The notes below the pieces were generated by a model that was given only the letters and a program-made list of their open reading frames with translations, was not told the origin of the DNA and did not search any database. The translations under genes were made by a program, and so were the position numbers. Below are positions 1 to 10,892 of a stretch of 64,000 bases of DNA, in pieces. The stretch is from positions 62,001-126,000 of the forward strand of contig JAAAXO010000128.1 in the NCBI GenBank assembly GCA_011799875.1. Reading direction: 5' to 3'. This DNA comes from Thinopyrum elongatum (Eukaryota; Streptophyta; Magnoliopsida; Poales; Poaceae). Each line of letters begins with the position of its first letter. Positions within the stretch are counted from its first letter, which is position 1.

Positions 1-414
1 CTTGGCCGCCACCCCTTACTCCTATATAAGTAGATCCATCTAGTAGCTTTTTCCTTGGGTTTTGTTTAGATTAAAAGTTCGCCATAGCTGCAACTTCGCG
101 TACTTCGTTTGTGTTCAACGACTAGACCAAGACGTCACAGAACCCCACCTTGATCAATAAAGCTTTCATCTTATATTCGCAATATCCAGATTGCAAATCT
201 TAGTTTCTTGCTTGTTCTTCGTTTGCTTGCAGGAGATAGACCCTCGTGGTCAGGTTGATTGTGCTCCGGCGTGGTCAATAACCTCTCGGAGTTGGTTTAG
301 CGATTGCTAAGGCGCGACGTCCTCGCACGTTCGTAGTCGGATCATCAAAGTCTACTCCACCAAAAACGATAGCTATCATCTCATCGAAAGATCGGGACAC
401 CCCTGCCTCTATCA
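1..414 (+). repeat. 3' part of a hybrid LTR (B-type U3 end, A-type R-U5)
   Basis: The block starts inside U3 with the B-type promoter segment (TATA-like CTATATAAG near 21-29) and switches to A-type sequence just after CCTTGGG at about 54-60. It then carries the A-type AATAAA signal near 157-162 and ends with GCCTCTATCA. The next bases, TTTGGG, are the end of an A-family pol gene, so this LTR was inserted about 57 bp before that element's 3' LTR. The left half lies outside the window. Hybrid nature is seen directly by comparison with the pure A and B LTRs elsewhere in the window. Confidence 0.85.
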
Positions 415-766
415 TTTGGGTGAGGAAGATGAGCTTCCGTCGAGGACGACTTCATTTCAAGAAGGGGAGGATGATGAGGACATCAATACCATTGTTACAC
501 CCACAGCCCCTGCTTCTATACATACTGGACCAATTACTAGAGCTCGCGCACGTCAATTAAAATATCAGGTACTTTCGTTTCTTGGTAATGATTCTAAAGT
601 TCATGAGAATATGATGCTGCCTAAATTGGATACATTTGTTTTCCTTACAAATGAAGGGCCTAGCTTGGACAAGAAAGAGGAACCTTGGAGCAAGTTCAAG
701 CATGGAGATGATGGCATGCACAAGGGGAACAAAACGGAGTTACAAGTGATGATTTCAGGACTTTGA
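415..766 (+). pseudogene. C-terminal end of an A-family polyprotein, running into the 3' LTR
   Basis: Bases 415-471 encode the last residues before the LTR ([19 protein letters not shown]) and include the purine tract at 459-471. The frame continues into the LTR at 472 and encodes the CR-like motif [12 protein letters not shown]. Relative to other A copies one base is missing near 728-732 (AACAAAACGG instead of AACAAGAACGG), so the last residues are shifted and the ORF stops at 766 rather than reading through to the usual LKPP end. The upstream remainder of the gene lies left of the window beyond the LTR at 1-414. Confidence 0.8.
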
Positions 767-867
767 AGCCACCATAATGAGTGCAGGAAGCCTTGGACGA
801 AATATACAAGATGTCACTTCATAAATTTCGTCCAGAGGCTATTATAGGTGCTGCGTCACCTTATTAT

Positions 868-880
868 TGGGCCAGGCCCA
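868..880 (+). promoter_or_regulatory. Palindromic TGGGCC/GGCCCA element in A-LTR U3
   Basis: TGGGCCAGGCCCA is a perfect inverted repeat around a central A, about 120 bp upstream of the TATA box. TGGGCY is the plant site II core bound by TCP factors. The palindrome is present in every readable A LTR, for example near 7962, 13537, 17680, 24532, 29979, 33272, 40119, 42433 and 53507. Function as an enhancer is inferred. Confidence 0.5.
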
Positions 881-1001
881 TGTAATTTCGAAATACTTGA
901 GTATAGGCTGTTTTTAGAGTCCGTATGTGTGGGGAAACAAGAGATAGGGTTGGTTTCGGACCCCTCCTTCAAGGGCCACGAAATCCCCTCCTCTTCCTCC
1001 A

Positions 1002-1007
1002 TATATA
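1002..1007 (+). promoter_or_regulatory. TATA box of the A-family LTR promoter
   Basis: CCATATATACAG is conserved in all A LTRs. The A/B LTR crossovers fall about 30 bp downstream of it, where R would begin. Equivalent boxes lie at 17818-17823, 24670-24675 and 33406-33411. Confidence 0.65.
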
Positions 1008-1133
1008 CAGCCCTTAGGGCACCGTTTAGACTTTGGGTTTTGTTTAGATTAAAAGTTCGCCATAGCTGCAACTTCGCGTACTTCGTTTGTGTTCAACAAC
1101 CAGACCAAGACGTCACAGAACCCCACCTCGATC

Positions 1134-1139
1134 AATAAA
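1134..1139 (+). promoter_or_regulatory. Polyadenylation signal AATAAA in the A-family LTR
   Basis: GATCAATAAAGC lies about 130 bp downstream of the TATA box, a sensible place for the end of R. It recurs in the A LTRs (e.g. 17950-17955, 24802-24807, 33538-33543). The B-type LTR has TATCAATACTTC at the same place and lacks the hexamer. Confidence 0.6.
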
Positions 1140-1392
1140 GCTTTCATCTTATATTCGCAATATCCAGATTGCAAATCTTAGTTTCTTGCTTGTTCTTCGT
1201 TTGCTTGCAGGAGATAGACCCTCGTGGTCAGGTTGATTGTGCTCCGGCGTGGTCAATAACCTCTCGGAGTTGGTTTAGCGATTGCTAAGGCGCGACGTCC
1301 TCGCACGTTCGTAGTCGGATCGTCAAAGTCTACTCCACCAAAAACGATAGCTATCATCTCATCGAAAGATCGGGACACCCTCGCCTCTATCA

Positions 1393-2515
1393 AGAAATGT
1401 GTAGCAAGTATATCCTCCGTCTTCTTCACGCCAAAGTGTCCCATTAATCCTCCTCCATGCGCCTCCTGCAACAACAAAAGACGAACGGAGCTAGCTGGAA
1501 TGCATAGCTTGTTAGCACGAAACACAAATCCATCGTTAATGACGAACTTGTTCCATGTTCTCCCTTCCTTACAATTCTGCAATACATCTTTAAATTCAGC
1601 ATCATGCACATATTGATCTTTGATGGTCTCCAAACCAAATATTTTAAAGTCAAGTTGTGAAAGCATAGTATAACGACGAGACAATGCATCAGCAATAACA
1701 TTTTCTTTACCCTTCTTGTGTTTAATGACATAAGGGAAAGTCTCAATAAATTCAACCCATTTAGCATGTCTACGGTTCAGTTTTGCTTGACTTTTAATGT
1801 GTTTCAAAGATTCATGATCAGAATGTATAACAAATTCTTTGGGCCATAAATAATGTTGCCATGTGTTCTAAGGTCCGAACAAGAGCATATAATTCTTTAT
1901 CATAAGTAGAATAGTTCAGACTAGGCCCACTCAATTTTTCAGAAAAGTATGCAACAGGTTTGCCATCTTGTAATAAAACACCTCCTAATCCAGTTCCACT
2001 AGCATCACATTCAAGCTCAAAAGTCTTATTAAAATCAGGAAGTTGGAGTAAAGGAGCATGTGTCAACTTATCTTTCAATACCGTGAAGGCTTCTTCCTGT
2101 GAGGTACCCCAAACAAAAGGCACATCCTTCTTTGTAAGCTCATTGAGAGGTGCAGCAATGGTGCTGAAATCTCTCACAAAACGCCTATAGAAACCAGCGA
2201 GTCCAAGAAAACTCCTCACTTGAGTGACCGTTTTGGGCTGTGGCCAACTCTCAATAGCTTCAATCTTGGCTTTATCAACTTCAATTCCCTGTGGAGTAAC
2301 AACATAGCCAAGAAAAGATACTCGGTCGGTGCAAAAGGTGCACTTCCCAAGGTTACCAAACAAACGTGCATCACGTAAAGCAATAAAAACAGCACGTAAA
2401 TGTTCCAAATGTTCCTCCAAAGATCTGCTATAAATCAGTATATCATCAAAATAGACTACCACAAATCGTCCAATGAAAGCACGTAAAACTTCGTTCATTA
2501 ATCTCATGAAAGTAC
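1393..2515 (-). pseudogene. A-family pol fragment (RT C-terminus, RNase H, integrase N-terminus)
   Basis: Read on the minus strand this 1123-bp piece begins at the RT codons just before the YFDD motif, passes through the thumb, the RNase H segment ([12 protein letters not shown]) and the tether, and stops within the integrase zinc-finger region ([13 protein letters not shown]). A single-base insertion near 1868 (GTGTTCTAAGG for GTTTCTAAGG) breaks the frame in RNase H. Both ends abut LTR termini (CA of the plus LTR at 1392; the inverted LTR at 2516), so it is a remnant of an older copy cut on both sides. Confidence 0.88.
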
Positions 2516-3497
2516 TGATAGAGGCGGGGGTGGCCCGATCTTTCGATGAGATGATAGCTATCGATTTGGTGGAGTCGACTTTGACGATCCGACTACAAAC
2601 GTGCACGACGTTGCGCCTTAGCAATCGCTAAACCAATCTCCCGAGGTTACTGACGATACTGAAAGCACGATCAGCCTGACCACGAAGGTCTATTCCTGCA
2701 CGCAATCGAAGAACAAGCAAGAATATGATAATGCAATCTGAATATTGCGAATATAGATGAAGTATTGATAGAGGTGGGGATCCGAAAGCGGTCTTGGTCT
2801 GGTCGTTGGACACAAACGAAGTACACGAAGTTGCAATGGCTAACTTTTAACTAAACAAATCCCAAGGAAAAAGCTACTAGATGGATCTACTTATATAGGA
2901 GTAAGGGGTGGCGGCCAAGGAGGTGGGAGGACGTCCCAAGGCAGCCTAAAACTAACCCTAGGTCGTACAAGGCTCATGGGCCGAAGTGGAGGTGATGCAA
3001 CACCTTTGGACTTGTAGTTTGACTCGGATTCTGCTACAGCGTCAGATTGTTTCGTCGATAACTCATAGCTCCGGATGAATTTTAAGGTGAATCCAATTGG
3101 GTTGGAAAGAGCACGAAATCTACTTTCCAACAAAAAAAGAATCACCCAATTCGGAGTCCGTATGAAAAAGTTCTTGGCGTTTTGAGTCAGGTATATCTGT
3201 GCAGTCCGAATCTGAATCCAGAACGTGAGAGACTTGGACTCTATCTTCTCTTGGCCCAAAAGTGACGTGAGAGGACTTTTTGAACAGCACCTAAACTTCT
3301 CGTTTTCCCTTATCTTCATATGTGAATTGTACAAATGTCCCATACACCTGCAATTAGACATGGCACAAAAGTTTGTGAAGTATTTTTGTCCTGGATGACA
3401 CAAATAAATTATATCATAGTTTGCATTAGAAATCACCTCACAAATATACATGTATGCAATATTTTTGGTCGTATCCAAGGTATTCATGTCCTCATCA
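2516..3497 (-). repeat. B-family LTR, inverted
   Basis: The 982-bp LTR on the minus strand starts TGATGAGGACATGAATACC at 3497 and ends CCCCGCCTCTATCA at 2516. It matches the B LTRs at 45444 and 49234 in length and in both U3 and R-U5. Its flanks do not match: AGTAC on the left from minus-strand pol, CCACC on the right from plus-strand gag. It is therefore not a simple solo LTR. U3 carries a 198-codon open frame that ends at the TATA region, as in the other B LTRs. Confidence 0.9.
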
Positions 3498-6227
3498 CCA
3501 CCACTTCAGGTACGAGATCATGACCATCTTCCTAAATTAAAATTGAATATTCCACCATTCGAGGGTAGATATGTTCCTGATATATATCTTACTTGGGAGT
3601 TAGAAACTGAACAACGTTTTACATGTTTACAATATCCCGAGGAACGACGTGTTGCTGCTGCTGTTTGTGCTTTCACTAGTTTTGCATGTGTATGGTGGTC
3701 TGAACATTGTAGATTATATCCTATTCCAGCTACGTGGGCTGCTTTGAAAACTGCTATGCGTACTCGTAGGGTTCCACCATATTATCAACATGAATTACTT
3801 CAAAAATTGCAGCGCTTAAGACAAGGAAAAAATTCTGTAGAAGAATATTATCAGGAATTACAAACTGGCATGATTAGATGTGGTATTGTTGAGGAGAATG
3901 AAGCTATGCTTGCACGTTTCATGGGTGGATTAAATAGAGAGATTCAGACCATTCTAGAGTATAAGGAGTATAATAATATCACTCGTTTATTCCATCTTGC
4001 TTGTAAAGCTGAACGTGAAGTGCAGGATCGACAGGCATTGGCGCGAACTAATTTTTCTGCAGGTCGATCTTCATCATGGACACCGCGTGCCTCCTCTACT
4101 CCCACACGTCCTACTGCGGCACCACTGACTTCAGCCGCCAATTCCAACCGAGATACAAGAAAACAGGCACCACCACCACCATCTGCCAAGAGTATACCTT
4201 CTGGGCCTGCCCAGAGCTCTTCTTCATCTATGGCATCAACAGGGCACACACATGATATTATTTGTCGTCGTTGTAAGGGAAGAGGTCATTATGCGAGAGA
4301 ATGCCAATCTCCGCGTGTTATGATTGCTACTGAGGATGGTGGGTATGAGTCCGCAAGTGATTATGATGAGGAGACTTTGGCTCTTATTACAAGTGAAGAA
4401 CACGGTGGAGATGATTCTGATCATGAGACGCAATACATGGCTCCTAAAGACGCTGACAGGTATGAATGTTTAGTTGCTCAACGTGTTTTGAGTGTGCAGG
4501 TCACACAAGCTGAGCAAAATCAGAGGCATAATTTGTTCCATACAAAGGGAGTTGTGAAGGAACGTTCTGTTCGCGTCATCATAGATGGAGGGAGCTGCAA
4601 CAACTTGGCTAGCATGGAGATGGTGGAGAAGCTATCTCTCACCACAAGACCACATCCACATCCTTACTATATCCAATGGTTCAACAACAGCGGCAAGGTT
4701 AAGGTAACACGTACAGTTCGTGTGCATTTTAGTATCTCTACATATGCTGATTATGTTGATTGTGATGTGGTACCCATGCAAGCATGTTCATTATTACTTG
4801 GTAGACCATGGCAATTTGATAAAAATTCTGTACACCATGGTAGAAACAATCAGTATACTCTTGTTCATAAGAATAAACATATTACTTTGCTTCCTATGAC
4901 TCCTGATTCTATTTTGAAAGATGATATTAATAGAGCTAGTAAAGCAAAGCAGGAGAAAAATAAGAGTGAAAATCAGATTGTGGCAAAAGAATTTGAGCAA
5001 CAAATGAAGCCTAATAATAAACCATCTAGTGTTGCTTCTGAAATTAAATTGAAAAGTGCATGCTTACTTGCCACCAAATCTGATATTGATGAGCTAGATT
5101 TCAGCAATTCTGTTTGCTATGCTTTTGTGTGCAAAGAGGCGTTATTTTCATTCGAGGACGTGCCTTCCTCTTTGCCTCCTGCGGTCACTAACATTTTGCA
5201 GGAGTTCGCTGACGTCTTTCCACAAGACGTGCCACCGGGATTACCACCTATTCGCGGGATTGAGCATCAGATTGACTTAATTCCCGGTGCTTCGTTGCCA
5301 AACCGTGCGCCATACCGTACTAATCCAGAGGAGACGAAGGAGATTATGCGTCAAGTACAGGAGCTGCTCGACAAAGGTTATATACGCGAATCTCTTAGTC
5401 CTTGTGCTGTTCCTATTATACTAGTGCCAAAAAAGGATGGTACGTCGCGTATGTGTGTTGATTGTAGAGGCATTAATAATATTACTATTCGTTATCGTCA
5501 TCCTATTCCTAGGCTAGATGATATGCTTGATGAATTGAGTGGCTCTACAATATTCTCCAAAGTTGATTTGCGTAGTGGATACCATCAAATTCGTATGAAA
5601 TTGGGAGATGAATGGAAAACAGCATTTAAAACTAAGTTCGGTTTATATGAGTGGTTAGTCATGCCTTTTGGGTTAACTATTGCACCTAGTACTTTCATGA
5701 GATTAATGAACGAAGTTTTACGTGCTTTCATTGGACGATTTGTGGTAGTTTACTTTGATGATATATTGATTTATAGCAGATCTTTGGAGGAACATTTGGA
5801 GCATTTACGTGTTGTTTTTATTGCTCTACGTGATGCACGTTTGTTTGGTAACCTTGGGAAGTGCGCCTTTTGCACCGACCGAGTATCTTTTCTTGGCTAT
5901 GTTGTTACTCCACAGGGAATTGAAGTTGATAAAGCCAAGATTGAAGCTATTGAGAGTTGGCCGCAGCCCAAAACGGTCACACAAGTGAGGAGTTTCCTTG
6001 GCCTCGCTGGTTTCTATAGGCGTTTTGTGAGAGATTTCAGTACCATTGCTGCACCTCTCAACGAGCTTACAAAGAAGGATGTGCCTTTTGTTTGGGGTAC
6101 CGCACAGGAAGAAGCCTTCACGGTGTTGAAAGATAAGTTAACACATGCTCCTTTACTCCAACTTCCTGATTTTAATAAGACTTTTGAGCTTGAATGTGAT
6201 GCTAGTGGAATTGGATTAGGAGGTGTG
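3498..6227 (+). pseudogene. A-family gag-pol fragment (gag core to RNase H), open but truncated at both ends
   Basis: A 910-codon open segment runs in the plus frame from just before the gag core (RDHDHLPKLKLN) through WWSEHC, the CCHC knuckle ([14 protein letters not shown]), a Pro/Ser-rich linker, the protease motif [12 protein letters not shown] with YFDD, and RNase H up to [12 protein letters not shown]. The natural start and the integrase are missing. The long open frame reads back into the inverted LTR upstream, which is incidental. One RT difference from sister copies is LTIAPS instead of LTNAPS. The piece ends where a hybrid LTR starts at 6228. No internal stop is present, so it was inserted or rearranged recently. 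Confidence 0.9.
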
Positions 6228-7219
6228 TGATGAGGACATGAATACCTTGGATACGACCAAAAATATTGCATACATGTATATTTGTGAGGTGATTTCTAAT
6301 GCAAACTATGCAATAATTTATTTGTGTCATCCAGGACAAAAATACTTCACAAACTTTTGTGCCATGTCTAATTGCAGGTGTATGGGACATTTGTACAATT
6401 CACATATGAAGATAAGGGAAAACGAGAAGTTTAGGTGCTGTTCAAAAAGTCCTCTCACGTCACTTTTGGGCCAAGAGAAGATAGAGTCCAAGTCTCTCAC
6501 GTTCTGGATTCAGATTCGGACTGCACAGACATACCTGACTCAAAACGCCAAGAACTTTTTCATACGGACTCCGAATTGGGTGATTCTTTTTTTGTTGGAA
6601 AGTAGATTTCGTGCTCTTTCCAACCCAATTGGATTCACCTTAAAATTCATCGGGAGCTATGAGTTATCGACGAAACAATCTGACGCTGTAGCAGAATCCG
6701 AGTCAAACTACAAGTCCAAAGGTGTTGCATCACCTCCACTTGGGCCCATGAGCCTTGTACGACCTAGGGTTAGTTTTAGGCTGCCTTGGGACGTCCTCCC
6801 ACCTCCTTGGCCGCCACCCCTTACTCCTATATAAGTAGATCCATCTAGTAGCTTTTTCCTTGGGTTTTGTTTAGATTAAAAGTTCGCCATAGCTGCAACT
6901 TCGCGTACTTCGTTTGTGTTCAACGACTAGACCAAGACGTCACAGAACCCCACCTTGATCAATAAAGCTTTCATCTTATATTCGCAATATCCAGATTGCA
7001 AATCTTAGTTTCTTGCTTGTTCTTCGTTTGCTTGCAGGAGATAGACCCTCGTGGTCAGGTTGATTGTGCTCCGGCGTGGTCAATAACCTCTCGGAGTTGG
7101 TTTAGCGATTGCTAAGGCGCGACGTCCTCGCACGTTCGTAGTCGGATCGTCAAAGTCTACTCCACCAAAAACGATAGCTATCATCTCATCGAAAGATCGG
7201 GACACCCTCGCCTCTATCA
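6228..7219 (+). repeat. Hybrid LTR: B-type U3 joined to A-type R-U5
   Basis: The 992-bp LTR starts TGATGAGGACATGAATACC (B) and keeps B sequence through the CTATATAAG promoter. After CCTTGGG it reads TTTTGTTTAGATTAAAAGTTCGCC (A), with A-type AATAAA and U5, ending CGCCTCTATCA. It is followed directly by a primer-binding site, so it acts as a 5' LTR. The left flank is RNase H coding sequence of the preceding fragment. The crossover falls where R is predicted to start, as expected from an intermolecular first-strand transfer. Confidence 0.88.
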
Positions 7220-7557
7220 AGTGGTATCAGATTCCCAGGTTGCTCGGTGAGATTTACAGTTTTTCGTAGTTTAGATCGAGTCTGTTTTTCATACCTACAG
7301 TCCAGGAAAAAGCCAAAAAAAAAAAAATTAGGGTTAGTTCATCATATCCGAACCAATCTGAGCCTTTGCATAATCTTTTTAGGGTTTTTGCTTTGTTGAA
7401 TTTGTGGTTGCATCGTCGTGTCAAGTTGCTGGTCTTAGCGTCTAGTTCTCTAGAGTTACGAGTTCTGTTCACAAGTTGTCACGCCGCCGCCGCACCATCA
7501 TCATCGCCCCTACCATATACCACCACAGCTTATCTGCTATTTCTCTGAGTCCATATA
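7220..7557 (+). other. A-family 5' leader, truncated
   Basis: This is the first 338 bp of the untranslated leader after the PBS: a poly(A) run near 7315, a telobox-like TTAGGGTTTTTGC near 7378-7390 and the CACGCCGCCGCCGCACC segment. It stops at CTGAGTCCATATA, where another LTR begins at 7558. No gene is visible. Confidence 0.85.
7222..7231 (+). other. Primer-binding site (initiator tRNA-Met type)
   Basis: TGGTATCAGA, two bases after the LTR end, matches the complement of the 3' end of plant initiator tRNA-Met. The same site occurs at 18211, 33799, 42961, 54034 and 58743, and inverted at 12007-12016. Confidence 0.85.
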
Positions 7558-8479
7558 TGATGAGGACATCAATACCATTGTTACACCCACAGCCCCTGCT
7601 TCTATACATACTGGACCAATTACTCGAGCTCGCGCACGCCAATTAAAATATCAGGTACTTTCGTTTCTTGGTAATGATTCTAAAGTTCATGAGAATATGA
7701 TGCTGCCTAAATTGGATACATTTGTTTTGCTTACAAATGAAGGGCCTAGCTTGGACAAGAAAGAGGAACCTTGGAGCAAGTTCAAGCATGGAGATGATGG
7801 CATGCACAAGGGGAACAAGAACGGAGTTACAAGTGATGATTTCAGGACTTTGAAGCCACCATAATGAGTGCAGGAAGCCTTGGACGAAATATACAAGATG
7901 TCACTTCATAAATTTCGTCCAGAGGCTATTATAGGTGCTGCGTCACCTTATTATTGGGCCAGGCCCATGTAAGTTCGAAATACTTGAGTATAGGCTGTTT
8001 TTAGAGTCCGTATGTGTGGGGAAACAAGAGATAGGGTTGGTTTCGGACCCCTCCTTCAAGGGCCACGAAATCCCCTCCTCTTCCTCCATATATACAGCCC
8101 TTAGGGCACCGTTTAGACTTTGGGTTTTGTTTAGATTAAAAGTTCGCCATAGCTGCAACTTCGCGTACTTCGTTTGTGTTCAACGACCAGACCAAGACGT
8201 CACAGAACCCCACCTTGATCAATAAAGCTTTCATCTTATATTCGCAATATCCAGATTGCAAATCTTAGTTTCTTGCTTGTTCTTCGTTTGCTTGCAGGAG
8301 ATAGACCCTCGTGGTCAGGTTGATTGTGCTCCGGCGTGGTCAATAACCTCTCGGAGTTGGTTTAGCGATTGCTAAGGCGCGACGTCCTCGCACGTTCGTA
8401 GTCGGATCGTCAAAGTCTACTCCACCAAAAACGATAGCCATCATCTCATCGAAAGATCGGGACACCCTCGCCTCTATCA
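7558..8479 (+). repeat. A-family LTR with mismatched flanks
   Basis: The 922-bp LTR begins TGATGAGGACATC and ends CGCCTCTATCA. It contains the usual ~100-codon C-terminal polyprotein frame, TATA and AATAAA. The left flank ATATA belongs to a plus-strand leader and the right flank GTTTG to a minus-strand gag, so there is no TSD. Recombination between LTRs of different insertions, or misassembly, is implied. Confidence 0.9.
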
Positions 8480-9339
8480 GTTTGTAATTCCTGATAATAT
8501 TCTTCTACAGAATTTTTTCCTTGTCTTAAGCGCTGCAATTTTTGATGTAATTCACGTTGATAATATGGTGGAACCCAACGAGTACGCATAGCAGTTTTCA
8601 AAGCAGCCCACGTAGCTGGAATAGGATATAATCTACAATGTTCAGACCACCATACACATGCAAAACTAGTGAAAGCACAAACAGCAGCAGCAACACGTCG
8701 TTCCTCGGGATATTGTAAACATGTAAAACGTTGTTCAGTTTCTAACTCCCAAGTAAGATATATATCAGGAACATATCTACCCTCGAATGGTGGAATATTC
8801 AATTTTAATTTAGGAAGATGGTCATGATCTCGTACCTGAAGTGGTGGTGCAGGCCTACCATTGCGATTATTTGCATGTGGACGACCTGGTGCTGGTGGTT
8901 GCACGTAGTTATTATTTTGATCAACCTCATCCTCATAATCGCCCGCGTAATCATCCTCCTCCTCGGCACCAGCAGCAGCAGGAGCAGGAGCCAAAGAAGC
9001 ATCAACAGTAGGTATAGCAGCACCAGAAGTTTGGCCATCCTCAAGAGGAACACGCTTCGCTCGTCCGAACTGATTTGGAAGGGGGCGTTGTTGTTGTCGT
9101 TGCAGAGGTGCGACAGGTGCAGCCGGTGGTGGTTGGGGAAGACGCGTGAGCAATTCATTAAACTTGTTATCCAGCTTTGTCTCGAACGACTTCTCCATGC
9201 CATCTATCTTCTCCATGGCCTCTTCAAATCTGTTTAGCACATCTCCCACCTGGCCACTCATCATTTGCTGAAATTTATCATGCAACTCCTTGTTCGTCAT
9301 GTTCTCCCAGTCAATCTCGTCGGCTTGTGATCCTGCCAT
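8480..9339 (-). pseudogene. A-family gag N-terminal fragment
   Basis: On the minus strand the frame starts with MAGSQADEIDWENM at 9339. It has an acidic/coiled N-terminus, a Gln/Pro-rich hinge, an acidic EEEDDY stretch, then the gag core (LPKLKLNIPPFEGRYVPDIYL, WWSEHC). It ends at YYQELQT where the plus-oriented LTR begins. It is open for its ~287 codons and is of the A1 subtype (KELH, QVGDV, GMEKSF). About 49 bp of leader remain upstream (9340-9388). Confidence 0.88.
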
Positions 9340-9388
9340 GGTTAGCAGCAATAGAAACACACAAGAATATGATGCTACAGACTACTAG

Positions 9389-10309
9389 TGATAGAGGCGT
9401 GGGTGTCCCGATCTTTCGATGAGATGATAGCTATCGTTTTTGGTGGAGTAGACTTTGACGATCCGACTACGAACGTGCGAGGACGTCGCGCCTTAGCAAT
9501 CGCTAAACCAACTCCGAGAGGTTATTGACCACGCCGGAGCACAATCAACCTGACCACGAGGGTCTATCTCCTGCAAGCAAACGAAGAACAAGCAAGAAAC
9601 TAAGATTTGCAATCTGGATATTGCGAATATAAGATGAAAGCTTTATTGATCAAGGTGGGGTTCTGTGACGTCTTGGTCTGGTCGTTGAACACAAACGAAG
9701 TACGCGAAGTTGCAGCTATGGCGAACTTTAATCTAAACAAAACCCAAAGTCTAAACGGTGCCCTAAGGGCTGTATATATGGAGGAAGAGGAGGGGATTTC
9801 GTGGCCCTTGAAGGAGGGGTCCGAAACCAACCCTATCTCTTGTTTCCCCACACATACGGACTCTAAAAACAGCCTATACTCAAGTATTTCGAAATTACAT
9901 GGGCCTGGCCCAATAATAAGGTGACGCAGCACCTATAATAGCCTCTGGACGAAATTTATGAAGTGACATCTTATATATTTCGTCCAAGGCTTCCTGCACT
10001 CATTATGGTGGCTTCAAAGTCCTGAAATCATCACTTGTAACTCCGTTCTTGTTCCCCTTGTGCATGCCATCATCTCCATGCTTGAACTTGCTCCAAGGTT
10101 CCTCTTTCTTGTCCAAGCTAGGGCCTTCATTTGTAAGCAAAACAAATGTATCCAATTTAGGCAGCATCATATTCTCATGAACTTTAGAATCATTACCAAG
10201 AAACGAAAGTACCTGATAATTTAATTGGCGTGCGCGAGCTCTAGTAATTGGTCCAGTATGTATAGAAGCAGGGGCTGTGGGTGTAACAATGGTATTGATG
10301 TCCTCATCA
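9389..10309 (-). repeat. A-family LTR, inverted, mismatched flanks
   Basis: The 921-bp LTR starts TGATGAGGACATC at 10309 (minus strand) and ends CACGCCTCTATCA at 9389. Flanks are ACTAG (leader of the gag fragment to the left) and GATAT (gag codons of the piece to the right), so no TSD. With the plus LTR at 7558-8479 it forms a ~920-bp inverted pair around a 909-bp spacer. Confidence 0.9.
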
Positions 10310-10892
10310 GATATATATCAGGAACATATCTACCCTCGAATGGTGGAATATTCAATTTTAATTTAGGAAGATGGTCATGATCTCGTACCTGAAGTGGTGG
10401 TGCAGACCTACCATTGCGATTATTTGCATGTGGACGACCTGGTGCTGGTGGTTGCACGTAGTTATGATTTTGATCAACCTCATCCTCATAATCGCCCGCG
10501 TAATCATCCTCCTCCTCGGCACCAGCAACAGCAGGAGCAGGAGCCAAAGAAGCATCAACAGTAGGTACAGCAGCACCAGAAGTTTGGCCATCCTCAAGAG
10601 GAACACGCTTCGCTCGTCCGAACTGATTTGGAAGGGGGCGTTGTTGTTGTCGTTGCAGAGGTGCGACAGGTGCAGCCGGTGGTGGTTGGGGAAGACGCGT
10701 GAGCAATTCATTAAACTTGTTATCCAGCTTTGTCTCGAACGACTTCTCCATGCCATCTATCTTCTCCATGGCCTCTTCAAATCTGTTTAGCACATCTCCC
10801 ACCTGGCCGCTCATCATTTGCTGAAATTTATCATGCAACTCCTTGTTCGTCATGTTCTCCCAGTCAATCTCGTCGGCTTGTGATCCTGCCAT
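10310..10892 (-). pseudogene. A-family gag N-terminus, truncated at the gag core
   Basis: The minus-strand frame begins MAGSQADEIDWENM at 10892 and runs ~194 codons to VPDIY, where the inverted LTR at 9389-10309 takes over. It is nearly identical to the gag fragment at 8480-9339, with which it overlaps in content, so these are two separate copies. The frame seen beyond 10310 is LTR sequence read in the wrong sense. Confidence 0.87.

Larger units (their letters stand above)
472..1392 (+). repeat. A-family LTR (3' LTR of the element at the left edge)
   Basis: The 921-bp repeat starts TGATGAGGACATC and ends CGCCTCTATCA. It is preceded by a purine tract, so it is the native 3' LTR. It contains a palindrome TGGGCCAGGCCCA at 868-880, a TATA box at 1002-1007 and AATAAA at 1134-1139. 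It abuts a minus-strand pol fragment at 1393, so the element was inserted into an older copy; the other end of that insertion is outside the window. Confidence 0.92.

Noticed and set aside
856..1138. Opposed 71- and 96-codon ORFs (MQLWRTFN…, MLRHLIIG…) recurring in every A LTR
   Set aside because: They overlap the TATA, R and poly(A) regions, so they are LTR regulatory DNA read by chance; conservation reflects copy identity.
2516..3497. Inverted B LTR as a solo LTR
   Set aside because: The flanks (AGTAC and CCACC) do not match and come from different genes on opposite strands.
8818..9237. Antisense ORFs of ~139 codons opposite the gag N-terminus, recurring in each copy
   Set aside because: They are shadows of the repetitive Gln/Pro/Glu codons of gag, without start context or domain similarity.
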